Assembly: GCA_900769445.1 (NCBI GenBank)
Contig: CAAGGR010000042.1
Span: 1 to 63,133 of the forward strand
Direction: 5' to 3'
DNA from: an uncultured Alistipes sp.
Lineage (GTDB): Bacteria > Bacteroidota > Bacteroidia > Bacteroidales > Rikenellaceae
DNA length: 63,133 nt
This document shows positions 27,251 through 35,887 of this stretch, one piece after another; the stretch's first letter is position 1, and every line of letters begins with the position of its first letter. The position numbers and the translations under genes were made by a program. Under the pieces are notes generated by a model, which ran no database searches, was not told where the DNA came from, and was given only the letters and a program-made list of their open reading frames with translations.

Positions 27251-28027
27251 TTATAAAAGATAGGCTAACATATCGTGCAGCGATATCCACTCCATTAGGT
27301 CGGCAAAGAATACCACTATAATAGCCAACGTAAACCATCGCACAAACTTAACGCCCCAACTCATAGCCCAGTGCGATGCCATAACAGCACCCACGATATT
27401 ACCAACACCGTGCAACAAGCCCGCAATCCACTCTACTTGTCCGTTATAGATAAAGACAGCAAGAGCAAATGGCGTTGAGAGGAATATCACAAAGCCCTTG
27501 ATTACATTGGCGGTAACGATATCGAGATTCATTGTCCATATCGTAATCGCAAGGATTAAAAATCCTAAGCCAATATAGATATATCCGCCATAGAAACCGA
27601 TAATAAAGAACCAAATATAGTGCCACCACTTTATCCTAAGTCCATGACCTCCCGTAACCTGCTCGTTATCCTTTCCCAATACCAAGTAGATAAGAATCAC
27701 GACCAGAACTACACTAAGGCAGAGCTTAAATACAGCCTCACTAACCTCGGTAGCAACCATAGCACCAAGGATATTACCCAAAATCGCAGGAATGGAGAGT
27801 AGCACTCCACTCTTAATATGGAGCATACCCTTGCGCAAGAAGGATATTGTAGCCGACAAGTTCTGCAACAGCACCGCAATACGGTTAGTACCGTTAGCAA
27901 TACCTATAGGCATACCCATAGCCATAAAGAGCGACATCGTGATAACCGAGCCGCCACCACCCAAGGTGTTGATAATACCGACCAATACGCCCGATATCAA
28001 AAGTAAAACTATCTCATTGGTACTCAT
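27251..28027 (-). CDS. TSUP/TauE-SafE family membrane transporter
   Basis: 258 aa with about eight hydrophobic segments. The N-terminal signature GIINTLGGGGSVITMSLFMAMG matches the TSUP family, which exports sulfite, sulfonates or other small anions. Substrate cannot be told from sequence. Sits between the amidase and uvrA genes with short spacers (11 and 9 bp), so it is probably co-transcribed. Confidence 0.85.
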   Translation of the reverse strand: MSTNEIVLLLISGVLVGIINTLGGGGSVITMSLFMAMGMPIGIANGTNRIAVLLQNLSATISFLRKGMLHIKSGVLLSIPAILGNILGAMVATEVSEAVFKLCLSVVLVVILIYLVLGKDNEQVTGGHGLRIKWWHYIWFFIIGFYGGYIYIGLGFLILAITIWTMNLDIVTANVIKGFVIFLSTPFALAVFIYNGQVEWIAGLLHGVGNIVGAVMASHWAMSWGVKFVRWFTLAIIVVFFADLMEWISLHDMLAYLL

Positions 28028-28038
28028 AATATTGTTCT

Positions 28039-28794
28039 TTATATAATTTCAAAATTATCAGCATCACGCGCCACATTAAAGCGCTCTCTAAATCTCGCTA
28101 TCTCCTCGCTCGCTATCTCCACGACCTCTATAACCTCTCGCTCTGCGGCATCTACGACGATACGACCCATATGGTCAACGACCATAGAGTCTCCCGCATA
28201 CTCCAACTCAGGCTCTGAGCCTACTCTATTTACTCCCACTACCCACGCCTGATTCTCTATGGCGCGAGCCTGAAGCAATGCTCTCCACACCGCCCTGCGA
28301 GGCTTAGGCCACAATGCCGAGTATATAATAGCATCGTAGTCGCCACGCTGACGGCTCCATACTGGGAAGCGCAAATCGTAGCATATCTCCAACAGATATC
28401 TTACTCCACGCCACTCTACAACAACGCGCCTATCGCCAGCTGTAAAGCGCTTATCCTCGCCACCAACAGAGAAGAGATGGTGCTTATCGTAACACTCCAC
28501 CTCGCCTGTAGGCTTCACAAAGTACATCCTATTGTAGTATTGTCCTTTCTCCTTAACCACCACCGAGCCTACAATGGCAAAGTTGTGTTGCGCAGCCACG
28601 CTCCTCATCCAACTAAGGGTGCGACCATCATCTGCAACCTCCTCTGGCTCAGTTACAAAGCCCGTCTGAAACATCTCCGATAGCACCACGACATCGGCCT
28701 CAACACCCTCGAACATATGCTCCAAGGCGCAAAGGTTGGCATCTATCTCCTGCCACACAATATCTCGCTGCACTATGGCTATTCGCTGTCTCAT
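28039..28794 (-). CDS. Nitrilase-superfamily omega-amidase (YafV-like)
   Basis: 251 aa. Cys-Glu-Lys amidohydrolase: Glu in VVVLSEMFQTGF, Lys in YDKHHLFS, Cys in LLEICYDLRFPVWSR. This pattern fits omega-amidases that hydrolyse 2-oxoglutaramate or 2-oxosuccinamate, repair products of transamination. Overlaps the methyltransferase gene by 4 bp (ATGA). Confidence 0.87.
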   Translation of the reverse strand: MRQRIAIVQRDIVWQEIDANLCALEHMFEGVEADVVVLSEMFQTGFVTEPEEVADDGRTLSWMRSVAAQHNFAIVGSVVVKEKGQYYNRMYFVKPTGEVECYDKHHLFSVGGEDKRFTAGDRRVVVEWRGVRYLLEICYDLRFPVWSRQRGDYDAIIYSALWPKPRRAVWRALLQARAIENQAWVVGVNRVGSEPELEYAGDSMVVDHMGRIVVDAAEREVIEVVEIASEEIARFRERFNVARDADNFEII

Positions 28795-29549
28795 TTTGTT
28801 GCTATATAGAAGAGATCAAAGCACTCATCATTAACATCTTGTAAGCGGTAGTCCTCCATAGCGATATTCTCGGTAAGAGTTCTATTCTCACTATGTAGCC
28901 TGCGTCTATTCAGGCGGTTAAGGATGTCGTATGGTATCTGCAACACCCAGCGTGGCATCCACCACTGCATCCTAAATATATCAAATCGAGTGATGCGTCG
29001 CACTGACTCGCGATTCTTCTCATAGTAGCTCCATACGCGCTCGTTGCCCGCAACACCCATAGCCTCAACCTTAGCAAATGGAGAGAGTAGTGCAGCAAAC
29101 TGCTCTGCGGTGTACTCTCTAACATGCCAAGGGTTACGCGTCAAGGACATTGACCTATTTGGGGTGCTAACGATAAATTTACCACTTTTTTTTAGGACTC
29201 TCTGCACCTCGCGCACAAACTCCTTATCGCGCTTTATATGCTCGATAACCTGGAACGACACCACGCAGTCGAAGCTCTCATCAGCAAAGGGGAGCGGTGG
29301 AACAACGTCCTCCTTAAACTCCACATTCTCAGGCATCACACCCAGTTCCTCGCTACGGGTCTTATCCATAGTTACGAAGCGGTCGACATTTGGGGCGATG
29401 ATATCGATACCGTAGCCTGTGCCAGTGCCTATCTCAAGAACACGACCCTGCACACGCTTCGCAGCCTCGACGTAGGCTAACTTCGAACGCTGAAAAACGA
29501 AGTTATCCGTAACATCTCGCGATACTCGCTCTGCTGTCTTAATCGCCAT
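28791..29549 (-). CDS. Class I SAM-dependent methyltransferase
   Basis: 252 aa. SAM-binding motif I is LEIGTGTGYGIDII, with later motifs VVSFQVIEHI and FIVSTPNRSMS. Type-11 methyltransferase fold; similar proteins modify small molecules or glycolipids, but substrate is unclear. Four-base overlap with the amidase and 5 bp from the upstream CvfB-like gene. Confidence 0.85.
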   Translation of the reverse strand: MAIKTAERVSRDVTDNFVFQRSKLAYVEAAKRVQGRVLEIGTGTGYGIDIIAPNVDRFVTMDKTRSEELGVMPENVEFKEDVVPPLPFADESFDCVVSFQVIEHIKRDKEFVREVQRVLKKSGKFIVSTPNRSMSLTRNPWHVREYTAEQFAALLSPFAKVEAMGVAGNERVWSYYEKNRESVRRITRFDIFRMQWWMPRWVLQIPYDILNRLNRRRLHSENRTLTENIAMEDYRLQDVNDECFDLFYIATK

Positions 29550-29554
29550 AGTTG

Positions 29555-30391
29555 CTACTTTATTGTCTCAATACCATGCTCCGTTTGGCGCACCTTGCCC
29601 TGCTTAAGCAACATACCTAAAGCGCGCTTAAAGACCTTCTTACTCATACCCGTAAGGCGGGCTACATCCTGAGGCTCGCTATGGTCGTTAACACCAAGTA
29701 CGCCACCATGCTCCTTAAGCATCTGCTCGAGCTTAACCACCGATGTCTCAACCTCAGCAAGACCTGTCTGCTGAAGGCTCACGTCGATACGCATATCCTC
29801 GGTAATCTTACGCACCCAACCCTTTGTTCTATCACCCATACGGATAGGTCGGAACAACTGGTTTTTGTATATCATAGCCCAGTGGCGGTTATTGATAACA
29901 ACACGGTAGCCGATAGGGGTCTCGAATGCCACCAACACATCCACCTCATCACCAACCTTCACTGTTAGAGGATCCTCGTTGTAGATAAAAGGCTTAATCT
30001 TATTTGTTGCCACACAGCGACCAGTGCGCTCATCGACATACATATACACCACTGTCTTCTGACCCGCGATAACACTACCCTGCTGGTTGCGGTTAGGCAA
30101 GAATAGATGCTTACCCGACAAGCCCCACTCGAGGAATGCTCCATGGATGCTCTTATCCACAACCTTCAAGGCTGCAACCTCGCCCACCTTAATCAAAGGC
30201 TGCTCGGTAGAGGCTACAAGGCGATCCTCAGAGTCGTGGTAGACAAAGACCTCAACCTCATCGCCCTCCTTCATATCGAGGCGCGTAAAGCGGTTAGGGA
30301 GCAACACCTCAGCACCCTCGTCATCGATAAGGTAGAGACCAAAATCGGAGATGCGCGACACCTTCAGAGTCTGTATTTGACCTGTTTTCAT
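29555..30391 (-). CDS. cvfB: CvfB/YitL-like S1-domain RNA-binding protein
   Basis: 278 aa. Tandem S1-like beta barrels (for example LKVSRISDFGLYLIDDEGAEVLLPN and VVDKSIHGAFLEWGL), then a C-terminal winged helix (GVNDHSEPQDVARLTGMSKKVFKRALGMLLKQGKV). Such proteins bind RNA and affect virulence-factor expression in other bacteria. First gene of the cvfB-methyltransferase-amidase-TSUP-uvrA cluster. Confidence 0.85.
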   Translation of the reverse strand: MKTGQIQTLKVSRISDFGLYLIDDEGAEVLLPNRFTRLDMKEGDEVEVFVYHDSEDRLVASTEQPLIKVGEVAALKVVDKSIHGAFLEWGLSGKHLFLPNRNQQGSVIAGQKTVVYMYVDERTGRCVATNKIKPFIYNEDPLTVKVGDEVDVLVAFETPIGYRVVINNRHWAMIYKNQLFRPIRMGDRTKGWVRKITEDMRIDVSLQQTGLAEVETSVVKLEQMLKEHGGVLGVNDHSEPQDVARLTGMSKKVFKRALGMLLKQGKVRQTEHGIETIK

Positions 30392-30417
30392 ATCTTCTCT
30401 ATATTATTATAAGCGTA

Positions 30418-30449
30418 TAAAGATACGCCTTTTTATTGGATTATGCAAA
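30418..30449 (-). promoter_or_regulatory. Promoter of the cvfB-uvrA cluster
   Basis: Minus strand: TTTG (30446-30449), 20-bp spacer, TATCTTTA (30418-30425), one base off consensus. Divergent from the uvrC promoter. Confidence 0.5.
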
Positions 30450-30462
30450 TTACGACATCAAG

Positions 30463-30495
30463 ATTGCATATTTTCTAATATTTTAACTATATTTG
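30463..30495 (+). promoter_or_regulatory. Promoter of uvrC, probably giving a leaderless or near-leaderless mRNA
   Basis: ATTG (30463-30466), 21-bp spacer, TATATTTG (30488-30495). The start codon ATG at 30502 is only 6 bases after the -7 box, so transcription would begin at or next to the start codon. Confidence 0.45.
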
Positions 30496-30501
30496 CCCTA
30501 T

Positions 30502-32334
30502 ATGAGCGAGATTATACGACAACATCTAAAGGAGCAGGTGGCGGCACTACCCCACTCGCCTGGCATATACCAATATATCGACCGCAACAACAAGGTCATC
30601 TACGTTGGTAAGGCTAAGGATCTAAAGAAGCGTGTGTCGTCGTACTTTGTCGAGAGCCGCGAACACTCGGCAAAGGTTTTGGTTATGGTGCGCCAGATTG
30701 TCGATATCAAGCATATCGTGGTGGACTCCGAGCAGGATGCCTTGCTTCTTGAAAACTCGCTTATAAAGAGCCTCCAACCACGATACAACATCCTGCTAAA
30801 AGATGATAAGACCTATCCTTGGATAGTGATACGTCGTGAGCCATTTCCTCGTGTAGAGTCTACGCGCCAACTTATAAGAGATGGCTCGCAATACTTTGGC
30901 CCCTACGGATCAATAGCCACACAGCGCTCCATTTTGGAGTTTATACGCGAGGTTGTGCCTCTACGCACATGCAAACTAAACCTATCACAAGAGAGGATTG
31001 CAACGGGCAAGTATCAATCCTGTCTACAATACCACTTAGGCAACTGCAAAGCCCCATGCGAAGCACTTCAAACCGAGGAGGAGTATGCCGAGAGCATAGC
31101 CCTTGTGCAGTCTATCTTAAAGGGACACCTACGCCCTGTAAGAGAGTGGCTCGAGGGAGAGATGTGGCGCGCTGTTGAGGCTCTAAAGTTCGAACTTGCA
31201 GAGATATACAAGCAGCGCCTTAAGTCGCTCGAAAACTACCAATCGAAGTCGGTTATCGTAAGCTCGAAAATCGTTGATGCTGACGTATTTACAATTTTCA
31301 ACGAGGGGTTAGCAGACGAGGCATACTGCAACTTCACATCTATCCGTCATGGTTCTATCGTGGCAGTGCAGACCGTACGCATGACTACTGGCATCGACAC
31401 CTCGCCCGAGGAGCTTATAGCGCGCGGTATTGAGCATGTGGTAAACGAATTTAACCACACCCTCGCGCGTGAGGTTATAGTATCACATATCCCAACCTCA
31501 GCCATACTCTTCAATGGCACAATATTTACCCTACCACAGCGTGGCGACAAGGCTGAGCTGATAGCATTCTCGCTGCGCAGTGCGCGCCTCTATCGTGCCG
31601 AGTTACAAAAGAGATTGGCAGAGCGCAATCCTGAACGACATACAGACAAACTTATGGAGGATATGCGCAGAGAGCTGCATCTTGAGCGCGAGCCTCGACA
31701 TATCGAGTGTTTCGACAACTCCAACCTACAGGGTACAAACCCCGTAGCTTCATGCGTGGTATTCCGAGATGGCAAGCCCTCACGCAAGGAGTATCGCCAC
31801 TTCAATATTAAGACCGTTGAGGGTCCCGATGACTTCGCCTCGATGCGCGAGATTGTACACCGCCGCTACTCCCGCCTACTTGATGAGGGTGCAGAGCTAC
31901 CCGACCTTATCATTGTCGACGGTGGTAAGGGTCAGCTATCGAGCGCCTATGGCGTACTTAAGGAGTTGGGCATCGAGAAGCGCGTACCTATCGTGGGTCT
32001 TGCCAAGCGCTTAGAGGAGGTATTCTACCCTAACGACCCCGAACCATACTACCTCAGCCGTCTTGGTGAGCCACTAAAGGTTGTATGCCATATTCGCGAC
32101 GAGGCTCACCGCTTCGGTATCACATTCCATCGCCAAAAGCGTAGCAACAGCTTCCTTGTAAGCGAGCTTAGCGCAATTAAGGGTATCGGGCAAAAGAGTG
32201 CAGACCAACTACTCAAGCACTTCAAAAGTGTAAAGACTATCGCCAAGGCATCGAAGGAGGAGCTTAGCGCAGTAGTGGGAGCGACGAGAGCGACTATCGT
32301 TTTCGACTATTTCAACCAAATATCATCAAAATAG
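30502..32334 (+). CDS. uvrC: Excinuclease ABC subunit C
   Basis: 610 aa from ATG 30502. Makes both incisions in nucleotide excision repair. N-terminal GIY-YIG nuclease (GIYQYIDRNNKVIYVGKAKDLKKR), a central UVR-like region and Cys cluster (CLQYHLGNCKAPC), a C-terminal RNase-H-like nuclease (HIECFDNSNLQGTNPVAS, IIVDGGKGQL) and a final helix-hairpin-helix pair (LSAIKGIGQKSADQLLKHF). Complete. Divergent from the operon ending in uvrA. Confidence 0.96.
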   Translation: MSEIIRQHLKEQVAALPHSPGIYQYIDRNNKVIYVGKAKDLKKRVSSYFVESREHSAKVLVMVRQIVDIKHIVVDSEQDALLLENSLIKSLQPRYNILLKDDKTYPWIVIRREPFPRVESTRQLIRDGSQYFGPYGSIATQRSILEFIREVVPLRTCKLNLSQERIATGKYQSCLQYHLGNCKAPCEALQTEEEYAESIALVQSILKGHLRPVREWLEGEMWRAVEALKFELAEIYKQRLKSLENYQSKSVIVSSKIVDADVFTIFNEGLADEAYCNFTSIRHGSIVAVQTVRMTTGIDTSPEELIARGIEHVVNEFNHTLAREVIVSHIPTSAILFNGTIFTLPQRGDKAELIAFSLRSARLYRAELQKRLAERNPERHTDKLMEDMRRELHLEREPRHIECFDNSNLQGTNPVASCVVFRDGKPSRKEYRHFNIKTVEGPDDFASMREIVHRRYSRLLDEGAELPDLIIVDGGKGQLSSAYGVLKELGIEKRVPIVGLAKRLEEVFYPNDPEPYYLSRLGEPLKVVCHIRDEAHRFGITFHRQKRSNSFLVSELSAIKGIGQKSADQLLKHFKSVKTIAKASKEELSAVVGATRATIVFDYFNQISSK

Positions 32335-32593
32335 CGCAAACATTTCACCCCCTATTTTGGGCGTTTCACCCGATATGGCATATCGGCCAATATTTTAACA
32401 ACTATCTAATTAACAGCCTATTACTACCATATTATTATTAGATAGCAGATATTTACACAACGTATCAACAAAGAATATATTTTGCAGATTGCTAAATAAT
32501 TCCTATCTTGCAACCAGAAACGATATTTATTAACCATTAAAAACGCATTGCCTATCGAAAAATTCTACTCTTGAACAATTAAAACATAAGAGT
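32335..32593. promoter_or_regulatory. Intergenic region with a 17-bp palindrome and the sigma-factor promoter
   Basis: CCGATATG-G-CATATCGG at 32370-32386 is a perfect palindrome downstream of uvrC; it may be a terminator stem or operator. Two CGTTTCACCC-type direct repeats precede it. TTTG (32481-32484), 19-bp spacer and TATCTTG (32504-32510) form a near-consensus promoter for the sigma factor with a leader of about 77 bases. Confidence 0.5.
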
Positions 32594-33178
32594 ATGAACG
32601 TTACAACATTGAGCGATCGAGTATTGCTTAATAACTACATTTCGGGGGATAGGAGTGCTATATCTGAACTTATAGAGCGTCATTCACGACGCGTGCGCAA
32701 CTACATCGGTATAATGGTTAAGGACGATGCTGTTGCAGACGACATCTTTCAGGAGACATTTATCAAGGCGGTAAAGGTGATTGACGAGGGTGGTTACACC
32801 GACTCGGGCAAGTTCCTATCGTGGGTACTACGCATCGCACATAACCGCGTATTGGACCACTTCCGTCGCGAGAAGTCGAGTCGCCAGCTAAACGAGAAGG
32901 AGGCGGGATACGATGTCTTAGGCTCGATACGCGTTACAGAGGAGACCGTTGAGGATAATATCATCCACAACGAGCTAATGGAGACCGTACGACATCTTGT
33001 CGACGAGCTTCCCGACGACCAGCGCGAGGTGGTGCGCCTACGCTACTACTCGAAACTATCGTTTCAGGAGATTGCCGAGCAGACCGAGGTCAGCATAAAC
33101 ACCGCATTGGGTCGTATGCGCTACGCCCTTATCAACCTACGTCGTATGATTAAGGAGAAAAATATTGTGCTTTGTTAG
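32594..33178 (+). CDS. ECF RNA polymerase sigma factor
   Basis: 194 aa. Region 2 (DDAVADDIFQETFIKAVKVID and FLSWVLRIAHNRVLDHFRRE) and region 4 (ELPDDQREVVRLRYYSKLSFQEIAEQTEVSINTALGRMRYALINLRRM) are both present. No anti-sigma factor with a membrane helix follows; instead a short acidic ORF comes 51 bp later. Likely a small regulon responding to an unknown signal. Confidence 0.93.
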   Translation: MNVTTLSDRVLLNNYISGDRSAISELIERHSRRVRNYIGIMVKDDAVADDIFQETFIKAVKVIDEGGYTDSGKFLSWVLRIAHNRVLDHFRREKSSRQLNEKEAGYDVLGSIRVTEETVEDNIIHNELMETVRHLVDELPDDQREVVRLRYYSKLSFQEIAEQTEVSINTALGRMRYALINLRRMIKEKNIVLC

Positions 33179-33229
33179 CTACGTTGCACAATATATCTAC
33201 ACATAGGCACGTTTTACTACCAAAACAGA

Positions 33230-33367
33230 ATGCCTATGGGAGAAATTGACACACGACTACTAAAACTCTATGACGAGGAGTCTCTATTTTTAAGTGAAGT
33301 TATCCAGGATGATGCCGAGTTGCTTCTGCTTGACACTTGGCTAATGGAAACACTAAGTCTTAACTAG
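33230..33367 (+). CDS. 45-aa acidic follower of the ECF sigma factor
   Basis: Short ORF ATG 33230 to TAG 33367; a second ATG at 33236 is equally possible. Product reads MGEIDTRLLKLYDEESLFLS then a leucine/acid-rich half (DAELLLLDTWLMETLSLN), strongly acidic and helical. It lies directly between the sigma gene and a shared terminator, read in the same direction. A small sigma-binding or stress protein is possible; no family recognised. Confidence 0.55.
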   Translation: MPMGEIDTRLLKLYDEESLFLSEVIQDDAELLLLDTWLMETLSLN

Positions 33368-33375
33368 TGATTAAG

Positions 33376-33410
33376 CTAAAAGCGTAGCTTTCGAGCTACG
33401 CTTTTAGTTT
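33376..33410. terminator. Bidirectional terminator with TTCG loop
   Basis: CTAAAAGCGTAGCT, loop TTCG, AGCTACGCTTTTAG: 14-bp perfect stem with T-rich ends on both strands. Its right arm contains the stop codon of the convergent lipid-kinase gene (33396-33398). Confidence 0.85.
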
Positions 33411-34385
33411 GTTTATAAAAGTCCTATTTATCACCACCCTAACTTCGCGGTGCAGAGCCTGAATATCTACTGGAGTATGGCCATATAGCTCACCATCAAT
33501 TTCGAGATGTGTCTCGGGAGAGGACTCGATGCGGATGCGCTTACCCTGAGCGTGGATAACGTGGCCGATGGAGTAGATTGTACCATTAAATAGGCGACGT
33601 AGGCGGAAGATAACGTGCCACCAATGCACTGGGCGAATCATAGTAATATCCAACAGACCATCGTCGGCAACGGCCGCTGGCAACTGCTGTATACCACCAC
33701 CATTATACTTACCAACACCGATAGCGATACTAAAGAGTAGGTTGTTGTAGACAAGTTCGTCGTCGACCCAAATCTTAGTACCCGTAGCCCTATGCGCAAA
33801 GAAGGAGCGTATCAAGCACCAGAAGTAGCCACCACGACCAAGATAACCCTTAGCCTTGCTTGTGAGTGTACGCTTAATGACCGCAGCATCAAAGCCCAAG
33901 CCCGCAACATTCGCCATGTAGCGCACCTGACGCACCTTTGACTCCTCATAGCCAATCTCTGCCACATCCTGCAGGAAGGTGTAGCCCTCCTTAATTGCAC
34001 GTATAGCCTCCGAGTAGCGCGTAGGGATACCAAACATTCGTATCCAGTCGTTACCAGTACCCGTAGATATCATCGCGATAGTAATCTCGGAGCTATCTAC
34101 CCACTTTTGGATAAATACACCATTTACTACCTCGTGTAGTGTACCGTCGCCACCAACAACAATAATATGTCGATAGCCACTCTCGATAGCCGACACGGTC
34201 AACTCTGCGGCATGGTGCTTATGCTCGGTAAATACTGCTTCGTGGCGTATACCGTTATCGCGCAAAAGTTTAGATATCAATGGGTAGTCGGTCAACCCCT
34301 TACCTGAACCAGATGCGGGGTTGACAACAACAAACCATTTAGCCTCCCTCTCAACGGTAGGTCTATCAAGCGTTTGCTCTCTCAT
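33396..34385 (-). CDS. Diacylglycerol/lipid kinase family protein (DagK/YegS-like)
   Basis: 329 aa, soluble DAGK catalytic fold. Nucleotide site VVNPASGSGKG and VVGGDGTLHEVVNGV, then STGTGNDWIRMFGIP. C-terminal acid motif DDGLLDITMIRP. Phosphorylates diacylglycerol or a related lipid. Its stop codon is inside the terminator stem shared with the sigma operon. 18 bp after pepD. Confidence 0.9.
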   Translation of the reverse strand: MREQTLDRPTVEREAKWFVVVNPASGSGKGLTDYPLISKLLRDNGIRHEAVFTEHKHHAAELTVSAIESGYRHIIVVGGDGTLHEVVNGVFIQKWVDSSEITIAMISTGTGNDWIRMFGIPTRYSEAIRAIKEGYTFLQDVAEIGYEESKVRQVRYMANVAGLGFDAAVIKRTLTSKAKGYLGRGGYFWCLIRSFFAHRATGTKIWVDDELVYNNLLFSIAIGVGKYNGGGIQQLPAAVADDGLLDITMIRPVHWWHVIFRLRRLFNGTIYSIGHVIHAQGKRIRIESSPETHLEIDGELYGHTPVDIQALHREVRVVINRTFINKLKA

Positions 34386-34403
34386 TTGGGTTAGTATTAA
34401 GGA

Positions 34404-35864
34404 CTACTTTAGAGGAGCGTTACGCAAGGTATTAAGTAGGAAGTCGTAGAACTTCTCCACAGATGCGATGTTTACCTTCTCGTCTGGAGAGTGTGGGTAG
34501 CAGATGGTAGGGCCGAACGAAATCATATCCATACCTGGGTACTTAGCACCGATGATACCGCACTCCAAACCTGCGTGGATAGCGGTTACTGATGGCTTCA
34601 CACCATATAGCTTCTCATATGACTCAAGCATTGTGTGCAAGATTGGCGACTTCATATTTGGATTCCAACCGCTATAAGCACCTGAAAGCTCCACGTCGGC
34701 ACCTGCCAACTCGAATACTGATGAGATAGCACCCGCCAACTCAGCCTTCTCAGTATCTACAGATGATCGCAACAAGCACTTAACCTCAACAGTAGAGCCG
34801 TTAGATACCACGATAGCCAAGTTAGAAGAGGTCTGCACCAAGCCCTCCATCGCAATAGACATACGCTGAACGCCATTAGGGCAACCGCAGATAGCACGGA
34901 TAAGTGAGTGAGACTCGAGGTGTGGGATGATAACCTTAGGGCACTCGATAGGCTCTGCGAAAATCTCGATAGAGTCCTCGATACCCTCAAACTCCTTGAT
35001 GATAACCTTCTCGTATGACTTAACATTAGCCTCGAAGATAGCCTTCTCAGCCTCGCGTACTACAACTACAGCCCAAGCCTCGCGTGGGATAGCGTTACGC
35101 ATATTACCACCCTCAACAGATGCAAGCTCCAAGCCATAAGACTCAGTCTCCTGACGCAACAAGCGGAACAACACCTTGTTAGCATTTGCGCGCTGAGTGC
35201 CAATCTGGATACCAGAGTGTCCACCCTTAAGACCCTTAACAGTAACCTTATATGCTGCGAACTTACCCTCAAGAGGCTGCTCGCGATACTTGAATGTAAC
35301 GTTTACATCCATACCGCCAGCGCAACCTACATACAACTCACCCTCAGTCTCCGAATCGAGGTTGAGCAAAATCTCACCCTTAAGCAAACCGCTCTTAAGA
35401 CCGAAAGCACCATCCATACCTGTCTCCTCAGTAGCTGTGAACAAGCACTCAAGAGGGCCATGTACAAGGTCGGCATCCTCCATAGCTGCCATGGCTGCAG
35501 CAAGACCGATACCATTATCAGCACCAAGCGTTGTGCCGTTAGCTGTTACCCACTCGCCATCGATATATGCCTCGATAGGGTCGGTCTCGAAGTTGAAAAC
35601 AGTCTCGTTATTCTTCTGTGGCACCATATCGGTATGCGCCTGAAGGATGATACCCTTGCGGTTCTCCATGCCTGGAGTTGCTGGCTTATATACATATACG
35701 TTCTGAGCATCGTCAACCTTATGCTCCAAACCAAGCTCCTCTGCCCACTTTACGATATATGCACGGATGGCATCCTCGTAGTGCGATGGATGAGGAATGT
35801 TACAAATCTCTGCAAAGTGCTTCCACACTAAAGCTGGCTTCAAGCCCTTCAAATTTTTGTCCAT
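34404..35864 (-). CDS. pepD: Aminoacyl-histidine dipeptidase (M20, PepD)
   Basis: 486 aa zinc dipeptidase. Metal and catalytic motifs: ILQAHTDMVPQ (His/Asp), TLGADNGIGLAAA, catalytic Glu pair in TATEETGMDG, NLDSETEGEL and a late His in CYPHSPDE. Cytosolic, no signal peptide. Hydrolyses Xaa-His dipeptides such as carnosine. Normal family length. Confidence 0.94.
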   Translation of the reverse strand: MDKNLKGLKPALVWKHFAEICNIPHPSHYEDAIRAYIVKWAEELGLEHKVDDAQNVYVYKPATPGMENRKGIILQAHTDMVPQKNNETVFNFETDPIEAYIDGEWVTANGTTLGADNGIGLAAAMAAMEDADLVHGPLECLFTATEETGMDGAFGLKSGLLKGEILLNLDSETEGELYVGCAGGMDVNVTFKYREQPLEGKFAAYKVTVKGLKGGHSGIQIGTQRANANKVLFRLLRQETESYGLELASVEGGNMRNAIPREAWAVVVVREAEKAIFEANVKSYEKVIIKEFEGIEDSIEIFAEPIECPKVIIPHLESHSLIRAICGCPNGVQRMSIAMEGLVQTSSNLAIVVSNGSTVEVKCLLRSSVDTEKAELAGAISSVFELAGADVELSGAYSGWNPNMKSPILHTMLESYEKLYGVKPSVTAIHAGLECGIIGAKYPGMDMISFGPTICYPHSPDEKVNIASVEKFYDFLLNTLRNAPLK

Positions 35865-35887
35865 ATTAGTCTAATTTTAGTTGTTTG

